Assembly (NCBI GenBank): GCA_947494675.1
Contig: CANLVP010000002.1
Coordinates: 1,104,920-1,168,919 of the forward strand
Direction of reading: 5' to 3'
From: an uncultured Paracoccaceae bacterium
Lineage (GTDB): Bacteria > Pseudomonadota > Alphaproteobacteria > Rhodobacterales > Rhodobacteraceae
Length of the DNA: 64,000 nucleotides
The notes under the pieces are model-generated. The model worked only from the letters and a program-made list of their open reading frames with translations, had not been told where the DNA came from and searched no databases. The translations under genes and the position numbers were made by a program. This document shows, one piece after another, positions 33,931-43,045 of the stretch; within the stretch, counting starts at the first letter, position 1, and each line of letters starts with the position of its first letter.

Positions 33931-34932
33931 ATGGCGCAGAAAAGTAAGCCACACCAAAGGTTTAACATCATGATTGTCGGTCAGGGCGGCCGGCTTCAGT
34001 ATGAGGCGTTGCTGTTTGTGGTGAGCCTGCGCGCGATGTCGCCGCGCTTTAACGGACGGGTGATTGTGGCCGAACCGCAGGCCAATGACCGCTGGACAAA
34101 AGACCCCTCAATGTCGAGCGATATCAAAGCGGTATTGACCGAACTTGGCGCAGAAATCATCCCCTTCGAGAACCGGCATTTCGGCGAATATTACCCCTAT
34201 GGCAACAAGATCGAAGGGTTGCAGTGCTTGCCCGCGGGGGAGCCTTTTTTCTTTTTTGACACCGATACGCTGGTGACCGGCGAGTTGATGGACCTCAAGG
34301 TTAACTTCGACGCCCCCGCCGCATCGATGCGACGCGAAGGCACCTGGCCCGTGGAAGAGCTATATTGGCCCGGCTACACGGCGATTTGGAAATCGCTTTA
34401 TGACAAGTTCGGGCTGGAGTTTGAAAGCACGCTCGACCTGTCGCAACCCGACGAATATTGGCAACGATATCTGTACTTTAACGCCGGTTGGTTCATGGGG
34501 AGTGACCCCAAGGCCTTTGGGGATCGGTTCCTTGAGTATGCACTAAAAGTGCGCGACGACCGGCCAGAAGAGCTTGTGATACAGCCACTTGATCCTTGGC
34601 TGGATCAGGTTGTTTTGCCGCTTGTGATCCATTCTTTTGGCGGCGGACGCCCGGATGAAACCCTTAACGGGCTGGATGGCGCGTTAACCTGTCACTATCG
34701 GCTGTTGCCGCTGTTTTACGCCCGGGAAAGCGACCATGCGGTCAAGGTGCTGGAAGAGGTCACGGCACCCAATAAGGTCAAGAAATGGTTGAAGAATTAC
34801 GAACCCTTCAAGCGTATGATCTTTCAAGGACGCGGCCAAAAAGTGCGCGATATGTTTGACCAAAACGACCTGCCTGTGCGGGAGAAACAGCTGCGCAACA
34901 AGATCAAGGCGGCCGGTTTCTGGATGCGCTGA
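33931..34932 (+). CDS. Glycosyltransferase-like protein (GT-A fold, DTD motif)
   Basis: This 333-residue soluble protein has an N-terminal strand FNIMIVGQGGRLQYEALL and a metal/nucleotide-sugar motif FFFFDTDTLVTG (about residue 110), the DxD of GT-A enzymes such as GT8. LYFNAGWFMGSDP (about 185) resembles the acceptor-side 'NAG' motif of such families. A basic C-terminal region (about 285-333) could contact membranes or acceptor. Donor and acceptor are unknown. It has no visible glycan cluster around it. Confidence 0.7.
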   Translation: MAQKSKPHQRFNIMIVGQGGRLQYEALLFVVSLRAMSPRFNGRVIVAEPQANDRWTKDPSMSSDIKAVLTELGAEIIPFENRHFGEYYPYGNKIEGLQCLPAGEPFFFFDTDTLVTGELMDLKVNFDAPAASMRREGTWPVEELYWPGYTAIWKSLYDKFGLEFESTLDLSQPDEYWQRYLYFNAGWFMGSDPKAFGDRFLEYALKVRDDRPEELVIQPLDPWLDQVVLPLVIHSFGGGRPDETLNGLDGALTCHYRLLPLFYARESDHAVKVLEEVTAPNKVKKWLKNYEPFKRMIFQGRGQKVRDMFDQNDLPVREKQLRNKIKAAGFWMR

Positions 34933-35131
34933 AACGCATATGCAGAAACCATATGAAAACCGTACACAACCGATGCACAACCCATGCACATGAAAGTCTG
35001 AAGACCGGTTAACCGTGCGGTGCCCCAAGGGCGTGCGGTGGGCCGATGCCTGACCAACCAGACCCAAACTTGCGTGATCGCCCCTGTGTCGTCAGTATCC
35101 CCACAGAAATCGAAACTTGGGGATGTGAAGA

Positions 35132-36007
35132 ATGAAGACCAATCTATTGAAAACGGGTGCCGTTTTGGTGGCGACCCTATCAACCACGCACGCCGTAGCC
35201 GAGACGGCTGAAGTGAATGGCGCTGAGATTTATTATGAGAGCATCGGCAGTGGTCCTGCGATCTTGATGATGCATGGGGGGCTGGGGCTGAGCCATGATT
35301 ACTTCCGCCCCTATTTCGATCAACTGTCGGCCACCAATACGGTGGTTTACTATGACCATCTGGGCAATGGCCGCTCTGCCAAGCCGGATGATTATGCCGA
35401 GATGACATTTGACCGGATGACGTCAGATGCTGCTGAGCTGATGACCGCACTGGGGCACGATACCTTTACGGTGATCGGCCATTCCTATGGCGGCTTTATC
35501 GCGCAGGAATTCGCGGCTCAATATGGCGACCGTTTGGACAAACTGGTGCTGGTCGATACGGTGCCAGCCTTTGACTATGCGCCCGGCGTGTCAGGCACGG
35601 ACGAGCAAATGGCGGCCTTTGGCAAATTGTTCACCGCACCGATGGCGGACAATGCCGATTGGCAGGCCACGTGGAACCCCGTGGTGCAGATGTATTTCCA
35701 TGAATGGGACGCAGAGGTCGGTGCCGATCTGGATGCGCGCACGGTCTATGAGTATCGCGCATGGAATGCCTCTGGCGCGTTGCTGGCGACGTTCAACACG
35801 TTGGAAAAGCTGCCAGAGATTGCGGTGCCGACGCTTGTGATGGGTGGCCGTCATGACGGGATCACACCGCCAGAGCCGGGTGCAGAGCGGATTGCGGCCA
35901 CGATGCCAAATGCGGAATTGGCGATCTTTGAAAATTCCGGCCACTACCCGTTCATCGAAGAAGAAGATGCCTTCTTTGAGACTTTGACGGGTTTCCTCGC
36001 GCAATAA
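35132..36007 (+). CDS. Exported alpha/beta hydrolase (proline iminopeptidase-like)
   Basis: This 291-residue protein has a signal peptide (MKTNLLKTGAVLVATLSTTHA). The hydrolase fold shows the oxyanion motif MMHGGLGLS, nucleophile elbow IGHSYGGF, Asp in GGRHDGITPP and His in NSGHYPF, so the catalytic triad is complete. The cap region is of S33 type. The substrate is uncertain; family members cleave N-terminal proline or esters. About 200 bp of gene-free sequence precede it. Confidence 0.9.
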   Translation: MKTNLLKTGAVLVATLSTTHAVAETAEVNGAEIYYESIGSGPAILMMHGGLGLSHDYFRPYFDQLSATNTVVYYDHLGNGRSAKPDDYAEMTFDRMTSDAAELMTALGHDTFTVIGHSYGGFIAQEFAAQYGDRLDKLVLVDTVPAFDYAPGVSGTDEQMAAFGKLFTAPMADNADWQATWNPVVQMYFHEWDAEVGADLDARTVYEYRAWNASGALLATFNTLEKLPEIAVPTLVMGGRHDGITPPEPGAERIAATMPNAELAIFENSGHYPFIEEEDAFFETLTGFLAQ

Positions 36008-36013
36008 GGTGGT

Positions 36014-36031
36014 GGCGGGGTGAACCCCGCC
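36014..36031. terminator. GC hairpin between convergent genes (GGCGGGG type)
   Basis: GGCGGGG (36014-36020), loop TGAA, CCCCGCC (36025-36031), in the 38-bp gap between the hydrolase and the minus-strand VOC gene. Nearly the same sequence occurs at 37873-37890. Confidence 0.55.
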
Positions 36032-36045
36032 CTACCCCAAAACCT

Positions 36046-36459
36046 TCAGGTCGCAAAGATATCGGCGTCGGGGGCGAGGCCCTTAACCTCAATCGGGTTG
36101 CCCGAGGGGTCGCGGAAGAACATCGTCCATTGCTCACCCGGTTCGCCTTTGAACCGCACAGAGGGTGCAATGATGAAATCGGTTTGCCGGTCTTCCAGAC
36201 GCCCCGCCAGATCATTCCATTCATTCAGCGGCAGCACGATGCCAAAGTGCGGCATCGGCACCATGTGATCGCCTACCTGCCCTGTCGGCGCATTGGCAAA
36301 GGGTTCGCCCCGGTGCAGCGACAATTGGTGGCCGTAAAAGTCAAAGTCGACCCATGTGTCGGTTGAACGGCCTTCGGTTGCGCCCAAAGCGCCGGAATAG
36401 AATTCGCGTGCCTCATCAAGATCGCGAACATGAAAGGCAAGATGGAAGGGATGCGGCAT
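36046..36459 (-). CDS. VOC-family (glyoxalase/dioxygenase-like) protein
   Basis: This 137-residue protein has two beta-alpha-beta-beta-beta modules: HPFHLAFHVRDLDEAREFYSG (given as HPFHLAFHV and DLDEAREFYS) and FRDPSGNPIEVKG. Metal ligands are a His in the first strand, a His in VPMPHFGIV and Glu in PIEVKG. AAGGAC lies upstream of ATG 36459. The substrate is not predictable. Confidence 0.9.
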   Translation of the reverse strand: MPHPFHLAFHVRDLDEAREFYSGALGATEGRSTDTWVDFDFYGHQLSLHRGEPFANAPTGQVGDHMVPMPHFGIVLPLNEWNDLAGRLEDRQTDFIIAPSVRFKGEPGEQWTMFFRDPSGNPIEVKGLAPDADIFAT

Positions 36460-36547
36460 AACATGTCCTTTTGGGTGTCGGGGGGCGTTGAGTGCCCATG
36501 GGTTTCCGCCTACACCTAGCGGCAACAGATTTCAAAGGGAGTGAGAT

Positions 36548-37840
36548 ATGACTGACGGACCATCCTATGGCTTTGACACCTTGCAAATTCATGCCGGTGC
36601 ACGGCCCGATCCGGCGACAGGTGCGCGGCAGGTGCCGATTTACCAAAGCACGGCCTATGTGTTTCGCGATGCCGACCACGCGGCGGCGCTGTTTAACCTG
36701 CAAGAGGTTGGATATATTTACAGCCGCCTGACCAACCCCACGGTGGCCGCGTTGCAAGAACGCATTGCCACGCTTGAGGGCGGTGTTGGTGCGGTCTGCT
36801 GTTCATCGGGCCATGCGGCGCAGATCATGGCGCTTTTCCCGCTGATGGGTCCGGGCAAGAATATCGTCGCTTCAACCCGGCTTTATGGTGGCACGGTCAC
36901 GCAGTTTTCCCAGACCATCAAGCGGTTTGGCTGGTCAGCGACCTTCGTGGATTTTGATGACGTTGAGGCGGTGAAGGCCGCGATTGACGATGACACCCGC
37001 GCGATCTTTGGCGAGGCGATTGCCAACCCCGGCGGCTATATCATGGATGTGCGCGCGATTGCCGATGTGGCCGATGCGGCGGGCATTCCGCTGATCATCG
37101 ATAACACGTCGGCGACGCCTTTCCTGTGCCGCCCGATTGAGCTGGGCGCGACTTTGGTGGTGCATTCCACGACCAAGTATCTAACGGGCAACGGCACGGT
37201 CACTGGTGGCTGCGTGGTAGATTCCGGCAAGTTTGACTGGGCCGCGAACGACAAGTTCCCCAGCATGAGCCAGCCAGAGCCTGCGTATCACGGACTCAAG
37301 TTCGCCGAGACCTTTGGCCCGCTGGCCTTCACCTTCCACGGGATTGCCATTGGTTTGCGCGATCTGGGCATGACAATGAACCCGCAGGCGGCGCATTACA
37401 CGCTGATGGGGATTGAGACGCTGTCCTTGCGGATGGAGCGGCATGTGGAGAACGCCGAGAAGATCGCCAACTGGCTTGAGGCGGATGACCGCGTGACCCA
37501 TGTGACCTATGCCGGTCTGAAAAGCAGCCCCTACTTCAAGCGGATCAAGGATGTTTGCCCCAAGGGGGCCGGTGCCTTGTTCACCTTTGGCGTGAAGGGC
37601 GGCTATGACGCCTGTATCAAGCTGATCGACAGTCTTGAGATTTTCAGCCATGTCGCCAATCTGGGCGATACGCGGTCGCTGATCATTCACTCGGCCAGCA
37701 CCACCCACCGGCAGTTGACCGAAGATCAGCAGCGCGCCGCAGGGGCCGCGCCAGAGGTTGTGCGAGTCAGCATCGGGACCGAGGATGCGGATGATCTGAT
37801 CGCCGATCTGGATCAGGCACTGAGCAAAGCGACGTCGTAA
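36548..37840 (+). CDS. metY: O-acetylhomoserine sulfhydrylase
   Basis: This 430-residue PLP enzyme makes homocysteine from O-acetylhomoserine and sulfide. It begins FDTLQIHAGARPDPATGARQ (family N-terminus); the PLP lysine is in HSTTKYLTGNG (about 214) and the Asp that binds the pyridine nitrogen is in IIDNTSATP. VPIYQSTAY and SRLTNPT fit the MetY branch rather than MetB/MetC. Length matches the family. I found no SAM riboswitch in the 88 bp upstream. AAAGGGAG lies before the ATG. Confidence 0.94.
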   Translation: MTDGPSYGFDTLQIHAGARPDPATGARQVPIYQSTAYVFRDADHAAALFNLQEVGYIYSRLTNPTVAALQERIATLEGGVGAVCCSSGHAAQIMALFPLMGPGKNIVASTRLYGGTVTQFSQTIKRFGWSATFVDFDDVEAVKAAIDDDTRAIFGEAIANPGGYIMDVRAIADVADAAGIPLIIDNTSATPFLCRPIELGATLVVHSTTKYLTGNGTVTGGCVVDSGKFDWAANDKFPSMSQPEPAYHGLKFAETFGPLAFTFHGIAIGLRDLGMTMNPQAAHYTLMGIETLSLRMERHVENAEKIANWLEADDRVTHVTYAGLKSSPYFKRIKDVCPKGAGALFTFGVKGGYDACIKLIDSLEIFSHVANLGDTRSLIIHSASTTHRQLTEDQQRAAGAAPEVVRVSIGTEDADDLIADLDQALSKATS

Positions 37841-37872
37841 CCGCAGGGGTTGCACCGTTTATCAATGGGTGT

Positions 37873-37890
37873 GGCGGGGTGATCCCCGCC
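37873..37890. terminator. GC hairpin between convergent genes (GGCGGGG type)
   Basis: GGCGGGG (37873-37879), loop TGAT, CCCCGCC (37884-37890), between metY and the minus-strand SIMPL gene. Flanking bases (GTGGCGGGGTGA, CCCGCCCT) match those at 36012-36033, so the two are copies of one small element. Confidence 0.55.
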
Positions 37891-37898
37891 CTGCCCGA

Positions 37899-38576
37899 TC
37901 AGTCCAGCGCATAGGTGATAGCGACATCGGCGCTGATGACGATCTGGCCTTGGGCCACGGGCACCGGGCCGCTGTCAGCGGCCATGCGCATCTCCATCAT
38001 TGGCATCGGCTGGCCGCGTTGTGTGGCCTCTGACATTTGCTGCACCGCACCCAGCGTCAACCCGGCAGCGGTGGCGAATGTGTCAGCCTTGGCGCGGGCA
38101 TCGGCGACGGCGGCTTGGCGGGCGGCGGTCAGATGCGGGGCGCGGTCGGCGACGTCGAATTGCAGGCCGGTCATCTGGTTGGCCCCGCCTTCGATCAGCG
38201 TGTCCAGCACGGCCCCCAGCGCGTCCAGATCGCGGATCGTCACGGCGACGTCGCTGCGGGCGATGTAGCCCACGATCCGGGGGGTGTCGCGGTTGTCGTC
38301 GTAGTTGCGGATCAGATCGAGGTTGAGCCCGCTGGTCTGCATATCCTCTGGCGCGACACCGGCGGTGGTGAGCCCGGCCATCACCTGCGCCAAATCAGCG
38401 CCCATCAGGTCCATGGCTTCGGTCGCGGCTTTGGATTCGGCCACAACGCCAAGGGTGATACGGGCGATGTCGGGGGCGACGGCGACCTCCCCCCGTCCCG
38501 AGACGGATATCTGCGGCGTCTGGGCCAAAACGGGCGTGGTCAGGGACAAAAGAAGCAGGGTCAGGAAGATGCGCAT
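37899..38576 (-). CDS. SIMPL-domain (DUF541) periplasmic protein
   Basis: This 225-residue protein has a signal peptide (MRIFLTLLLLSLTTPVLAQ). The mature part starts ISVSGRGEVAVAPDIARI and carries ATEAMDLMG and DLDALGAVLDTL, the pattern of the SIMPL/DUF541 family (Omp28/BP26-like), which forms oligomeric periplasmic barrels linked with stress tolerance. Function here is unknown. It is convergent with metY. Confidence 0.92.
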   Translation of the reverse strand: MRIFLTLLLLSLTTPVLAQTPQISVSGRGEVAVAPDIARITLGVVAESKAATEAMDLMGADLAQVMAGLTTAGVAPEDMQTSGLNLDLIRNYDDNRDTPRIVGYIARSDVAVTIRDLDALGAVLDTLIEGGANQMTGLQFDVADRAPHLTAARQAAVADARAKADTFATAAGLTLGAVQQMSEATQRGQPMPMMEMRMAADSGPVPVAQGQIVISADVAITYALD

Positions 38577-38748
38577 CGGTCTCTCCGGTTATTCAAGTTG
38601 GGCTATGGTTCCCTGATGAGACGCGGCACACAAGCCATTCCTTGGCGGCCGCGCGCAAGACCTTGGATTTGGCGAGAAATTGCTTTAGGATTCACCAAAG
38701 GTGCAAAGGTTGTTTTGCACGCCGCTAAGGGATGCTAAGGCCACCCCC

Positions 38749-41700
38749 ATGACGCCGAACTTTTCGCTTTCGTTATCCTTTGAGGGCATTCGCCTGCTGC
38801 ACCGTGTGACGGGTGGCTGGCATTTGGTGGGCGAAGTGGCGCTGGATACGGCGGACCTTAAGGGCGAGCTTGCGGTGCTGCGGCAATCGGCCTTGATGCT
38901 GGAACCCGGCGGTTTGCGCACAAAGCTGCTGATCCCGCCAGAGCAGATTAAGTTCACCACGATTGAGACGGCGCAGACCTCGCTTGACGATGTGCATCAG
39001 GCGTTGGATGGGGCGACGCCCTATGCGATTGATGATCTAGTCATTGATTTTGATCGCAACGGCGGGCGGACGCATATTGCAGCTGTCGCCCGTGAGACGT
39101 TGGAAGAGGCGCGTGCCTTTGCGGCAGAGCATGGGTTCAACCCTGTGGGGTTTGTCGCCATTGCAGAGCCGTTCACGTTCCAGAGTGAGGTGTTCTTTGG
39201 GCCTGTCAAAGGGTTGCCGGTAGACCAACAACCGACGCGCGATGCGGCCCCGGTGAAGGTGATTGGCTCAGCCACCTTGCCAGAGCCGACGCCTGTCGCA
39301 GACCCCACCCCGGTTGAAGAGGTGGCGGAAGCGCCCGCGCCTGAGAGCGTGGAAGACGCCGTCAGCGAGGTGTCCGAGCCAGAGGTTGCCGAAGAGGTTG
39401 AACCTGAGGTCGTAGAAGAAGCCGAACCAGAGCCGGAGGTCGTTTTCGCCTCGCGCAGTCGCGGCAAGAGCATGCCGCCGCAAGAGATGCCTGCCCCCGT
39501 GGCAGCACCTGTTGAGGTCGCGAAGCCAGCGCCAGAAGTCGAGATCGACGCGCCGGAAATTGAGCCGCTGTTCACGCGCCGCAAACAGGCACCCGCACTT
39601 GCCGTGCCGACAGAGGCGACACCCGGCCCGTCGGTGGTGGCGCCAACTTTGGACCTGCCCGGTGCCCCGCCGAAACCGATCATCGCCGATGTGCCGGAAC
39701 CTGCCGCGGCACCCGCGCTGACCGGCAAACCTGACGAAGCGGCGACCACTGACAGTTCATTCACCCCTGTCCATGCCGTGGCAGAGGCCCCGGCGGCAAA
39801 GCCAATTGTTGCTGACCCGCCAAAGGCCAGCGCCACGCGCCCGGTGACCAAAGAAACCGCTCTGGATGCAGCCGCCGCAGCACAGCGCAGCAAACCACGT
39901 TTCCTGGCGTTGAAACTGACGGCGGGACTTTTGGTGTTCCTCTTTCTGATCGCGCTTTGGGCCAATTCATGGGCCGAGGATGGCCTTGCATGGTTGTGGG
40001 GTGGCGATACGGATGAGCCGGTGATTGCGGCGGTTGAACCAGAGGTGGTTCCAGCCCCGGAAACCCCGCCCGTCATTTTGCAAGAAACGGCAGAGGCGAC
40101 GCCTGCACCATCCGCGCTCGCACCTGTTGATGACACCCCGGTTGAAACCGCAGAGGCCCCGCCCTTGCCTGTGGTACGTGCGCCCGCGGGCCGCGTGCTG
40201 AGCCCTGCCGAGGCGGACCGGATTTATGCCGCCACTGGCGTTTACCAACGTGCGCCGCGTTTCCCGCTGGAACCGCGTGAGGCGACGCTTGAAGGGCTGC
40301 GCCAAAGTGCGATTGTCGAAGCATCGGCGCGGCCCGCGCAGTTGACGCTGCCCAGCACCGATGCGCTGTTTCAGGACCTGCCGCTGGCCGCCCCCTTGAA
40401 CCCGCCGCCACCCGGCACCGTTTATCAACGAGATTTGCGCGGGTTTATCCTTGCCACGGCAGATGGGGTGATGACGCCGGATGGGGCCTTTGTCTTGGCC
40501 GGTGAGCCGCCACTTTTGCCGCCCCTGCGGCCCGGCACAGAGATTATAGCCGCCCCCGACCCCAGCCCGGTTGCGGCAAATGGCGAAGGGATCATTTTGG
40601 TCGCGGGCCGCCCGCCGCTGGTCCCGCCACTGCGGCCCGAAGGCCTGGCCCCGGTTGAGGAAGAGGTCGAGGCGGAAATCGTGCCAGACCCGATTGACCC
40701 TGCGCCTGGAACTGATCTTGCGGTGAATGAAGAGGTTGATGGTGCAGAGCCAGAGGGTCTGATCCTGATCACGGGACGGCCCGATATTGTGCCGCCCTTG
40801 CGGCCTGAGGACCTTGCGCCCGTTGAGGACGCAGCACTGGCAGCGGTCGCGCCGGATACAGAGGTTGCCACGAATGAAGCGGCTGAGGTCGCAGAGCCGG
40901 AAGGCTTGATCCTGATCGCAGGACGGCCCGACATCGTGCCACCGCTGCGGCCTGAAGGCCTTGCCCCCGTGACGGAAGCCCCTGTGGACGACGCGGCTGC
41001 GGCCCCTGCGGAACCCGAAGGGCTGATCGTGATTACGGGTGCCCCGGATCTGCGCCCGCCGCTGCGCCCTGCGTCCTTTGCAGAGCTTACACCGGTTGAC
41101 GAAGCATCCATCGCGGCGACGGTGACCGAAGCCATCAGCACGGCGGGCGGCGTGAGCCTTGCCAGCCTGCGCCCAAGTGAGCGGCCCGAAGACGCGGTGC
41201 CGACGCCAGTGTTTGCAGACCCCGCTTTGGCCGGGTTGCGCCCCAGCCTGCGCCCCGCGGGATTGGCCCCCGTGCCAGAGCCTGAGGTCCCTGCCCCCGA
41301 TATCTCTGACGTGGTGGCGGCCATCGCCAATGCGGCCCCTGAGGGTGCGCCGTCGATCATCACGGCCCGTGCCGTGCCCGTGTCGCGCAGGCCCGACGTG
41401 CGGCCCCAGAACTTTGCCCGTGTCGTTGCGGCGGCCCAACAGCGCACCGCGCGTCAGCAATCAGCTGCTGCGGCGACCACCGCGGCTGCGGCCCCGGCGC
41501 AGCAAGTGCGCACGGCCCCGGCGACACCATCAGGGCCAACAGCCAGCACCGTGGCGCAGGCCGCGACGGCCAACAACGCCATCCGTTTGCGGGATGTGAA
41601 CCTGATCGGTGTCTATGGCCGCCCCGGCGACCGCCGCGCCTTGGTCCGCATGGGCAATGGCCGTTTGGTCAAGGTTGAAGTGGGCAGCGCCTTGGACGGC

Positions 41701-41784
41701 GGGCGCGTCACCGCGATTGGTGACAGCGCGTTGAACTATGTAAAGCGCGGACGCACCCTGGCGTTGCAATTGCCACAAGGCTAG
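38749..41784 (+). CDS. Very long PPLRP-repeat protein with PilP-like C-terminus
   Basis: The protein has 1011 residues. Residues 1-150 (SLSFEGIRLLHRVTGGWHLVGE, split as SLSFEGIRLLHR and TGGWHLVGEVAL) may be a small GspL/PilM-like domain. A Pro/Ala/Glu-rich stretch follows to about 380, then one membrane helix (about 384-405, LTAGLLVFLFLIALWA). The outer part holds a series of G.IL..GRP..VPPLRP(E)GLAPV units (about 590-840). The last 60 residues (LIGVYGRPGDRRALVRMGNG, KVEVGSALDGG, INGD-like AIGDSALNYVKRG) resemble PilP/GspC. A cell-envelope linker role is inferred. Confidence 0.7.
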   Translation: MTPNFSLSLSFEGIRLLHRVTGGWHLVGEVALDTADLKGELAVLRQSALMLEPGGLRTKLLIPPEQIKFTTIETAQTSLDDVHQALDGATPYAIDDLVIDFDRNGGRTHIAAVARETLEEARAFAAEHGFNPVGFVAIAEPFTFQSEVFFGPVKGLPVDQQPTRDAAPVKVIGSATLPEPTPVADPTPVEEVAEAPAPESVEDAVSEVSEPEVAEEVEPEVVEEAEPEPEVVFASRSRGKSMPPQEMPAPVAAPVEVAKPAPEVEIDAPEIEPLFTRRKQAPALAVPTEATPGPSVVAPTLDLPGAPPKPIIADVPEPAAAPALTGKPDEAATTDSSFTPVHAVAEAPAAKPIVADPPKASATRPVTKETALDAAAAAQRSKPRFLALKLTAGLLVFLFLIALWANSWAEDGLAWLWGGDTDEPVIAAVEPEVVPAPETPPVILQETAEATPAPSALAPVDDTPVETAEAPPLPVVRAPAGRVLSPAEADRIYAATGVYQRAPRFPLEPREATLEGLRQSAIVEASARPAQLTLPSTDALFQDLPLAAPLNPPPPGTVYQRDLRGFILATADGVMTPDGAFVLAGEPPLLPPLRPGTEIIAAPDPSPVAANGEGIILVAGRPPLVPPLRPEGLAPVEEEVEAEIVPDPIDPAPGTDLAVNEEVDGAEPEGLILITGRPDIVPPLRPEDLAPVEDAALAAVAPDTEVATNEAAEVAEPEGLILIAGRPDIVPPLRPEGLAPVTEAPVDDAAAAPAEPEGLIVITGAPDLRPPLRPASFAELTPVDEASIAATVTEAISTAGGVSLASLRPSERPEDAVPTPVFADPALAGLRPSLRPAGLAPVPEPEVPAPDISDVVAAIANAAPEGAPSIITARAVPVSRRPDVRPQNFARVVAAAQQRTARQQSAAAATTAAAAPAQQVRTAPATPSGPTASTVAQAATANNAIRLRDVNLIGVYGRPGDRRALVRMGNGRLVKVEVGSALDGGRVTAIGDSALNYVKRGRTLALQLPQG

Positions 41785-41788
41785 GCGT

Positions 41789-41806
41789 GCCGGGGCAAAC
41801 CCCGGC
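41789..41806. terminator. GC hairpin between convergent genes
   Basis: GCCGGGG (41789-41795), loop CAAA, CCCCGGC (41800-41806), starting 5 bp after the repeat-protein stop and before the minus-strand hpd stop. It has the same design as the hairpins at 36014 and 37873, with a different stem. Confidence 0.5.
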
Positions 41807-41817
41807 CACCCCTTTGA

Positions 41818-42912
41818 TCAGCCGGTTTTCAGGACGCCGCGGGCGATCTGGTCGGCTTCGATGGATTCGAAAAGCGCCTTGAAGTTACCCTCGCCAAAGC
41901 CGTCGTCGCCTTTGCGCTGAATGAACTCAAAGAAGATCGGACCAACGCAGGTTTTCGAGAAGATCTGCAGCAGGATGCGGGTTTCGCCGCCGTCCACCAC
42001 GCCTTCGCCATCGATCAGAATGCCGTGTTTTGCCATGCGGTCAATCGGCTCATCATGGCCCTGCACGCGGTCATAGCTGAGGTCGTAGTAGGTGCTGGGC
42101 GGCTTGGGCATGAATTTCACGCCGTTCTCGGCGATGGTGTCCGTCGCCTCATAGAGATCGCGCGCGCCGACGGCGATATGCTGGATGCCCTCGCCGTTGT
42201 AGCGCTTGAGGTATTCCACGATCTGGCCCGTCTCACCCCGGTCTTCGTTGATCGGGATGCGGATGCGGCCGCAGGGTGAAGTCAGCGCGCGGCTCAGCAG
42301 CCCGGTGAACTTGCCCGCGATGTCGAAAAAGCGGATTTCCTTGAAACCGAAGAGGTCGCCGTAGAACTTGAACCAGACGTCCATGTTGCCCTTGTGGACG
42401 TTATGGGTGAGGTGATCGAGGTAGTAGAACCCAACGCCCGCCGGATGCGCGTCGTGCACCCAGTCGAATTCGGCGTTGTAGGGGTTGGTGTCGTAATATT
42501 GGTCGATGAAGTAGATCAGGCTGCCGCCGATCCCGACAATCGCGGGCACGTCCATGGTTTTGCCCGGCCCGTGGTAGGCCTTCGCGCCCTTGGCGATGGC
42601 GTGTTCAAAGGCGTGCTGCGCATCAACCACACGCCACGCCATTGAGGGGGCGCAGGGGCCGTGTTCCTCAACAAAGTTGCGGGCGTGGCTGTTTGGTTCG
42701 TTGTTGATCACATAGGTGATGTCGCCCTGCTGCCAAAGCTCAATCGCTTTGGTTTTGTGCGTGGCGGTGTGGGTGTAGCCCATGCGGGTGAAGAGCGCGC
42801 GGAGGCTGTCGACGTCGGGGGAGGCAAACTCCACAAATTCAAAACCGTCCGTGCCAGCGGGGTTCGCGGGTGAGATCGTGGCCTTGGGGGCGTCGTGCGG
42901 GAAAGGGCCCAT
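41818..42912 (-). CDS. hpd: 4-hydroxyphenylpyruvate dioxygenase
   Basis: The enzyme converts 4-hydroxyphenylpyruvate to homogentisate in tyrosine catabolism. The 364 residues form two VOC modules. Iron ligands are His in FYYLDHLTHNV, His in GIQHIAVG and Glu in IFFEFIQRKG. The C-terminal gate motif GFGEGNFKALFESIE is typical. ATG 42912 is chosen because AGGAG lies 7 bp upstream; ATG 42918 would be only 1 bp from it. It is divergent from an Lrp-type regulator that probably controls it. Confidence 0.96.
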   Translation of the reverse strand: MGPFPHDAPKATISPANPAGTDGFEFVEFASPDVDSLRALFTRMGYTHTATHKTKAIELWQQGDITYVINNEPNSHARNFVEEHGPCAPSMAWRVVDAQHAFEHAIAKGAKAYHGPGKTMDVPAIVGIGGSLIYFIDQYYDTNPYNAEFDWVHDAHPAGVGFYYLDHLTHNVHKGNMDVWFKFYGDLFGFKEIRFFDIAGKFTGLLSRALTSPCGRIRIPINEDRGETGQIVEYLKRYNGEGIQHIAVGARDLYEATDTIAENGVKFMPKPPSTYYDLSYDRVQGHDEPIDRMAKHGILIDGEGVVDGGETRILLQIFSKTCVGPIFFEFIQRKGDDGFGEGNFKALFESIEADQIARGVLKTG

Positions 42913-42960
42913 GTGCATGCTCCTGATTTGGGTGTCATGCGAGCATAGCGGGGAAACGAA

Positions 42961-43010
42961 GCGAGTTTTGCGCGTATTTTGTTGTTCATAGGTGTATTTT
43001 CGCGTATAAT
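42961..43010 (+). promoter_or_regulatory. Divergent hpd / lrp-type promoter region
   Basis: TTGTTC (42982-42987), a 17-bp spacer and TATAAT (43005-43010) form a good promoter for the regulator gene starting at 43046. The near-repeats GCGTATTTT (42972-42980) and GTGTATTTT (42992-43000), 20 bp apart, with CGCGTATA following, could be Lrp-type binding sites overlapping it. Confidence 0.5.
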
Positions 43011-43045
43011 TTGCATCACTACAGAACTGGACGCGAGATTTACGC

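Noticed and set aside
36460..36547. SAM riboswitch upstream of metY
   Set aside because: The 88-bp leader lacks the conserved pairing and the core bases of SAM-II or SAM/SAH riboswitches that I know.
39021..41460. Long minus-strand open frames (Ser/Thr/Gly-rich and Arg/His-rich)
   Set aside because: They are antisense to the repeat protein gene and have unnatural composition and no recognisable domain or SD.
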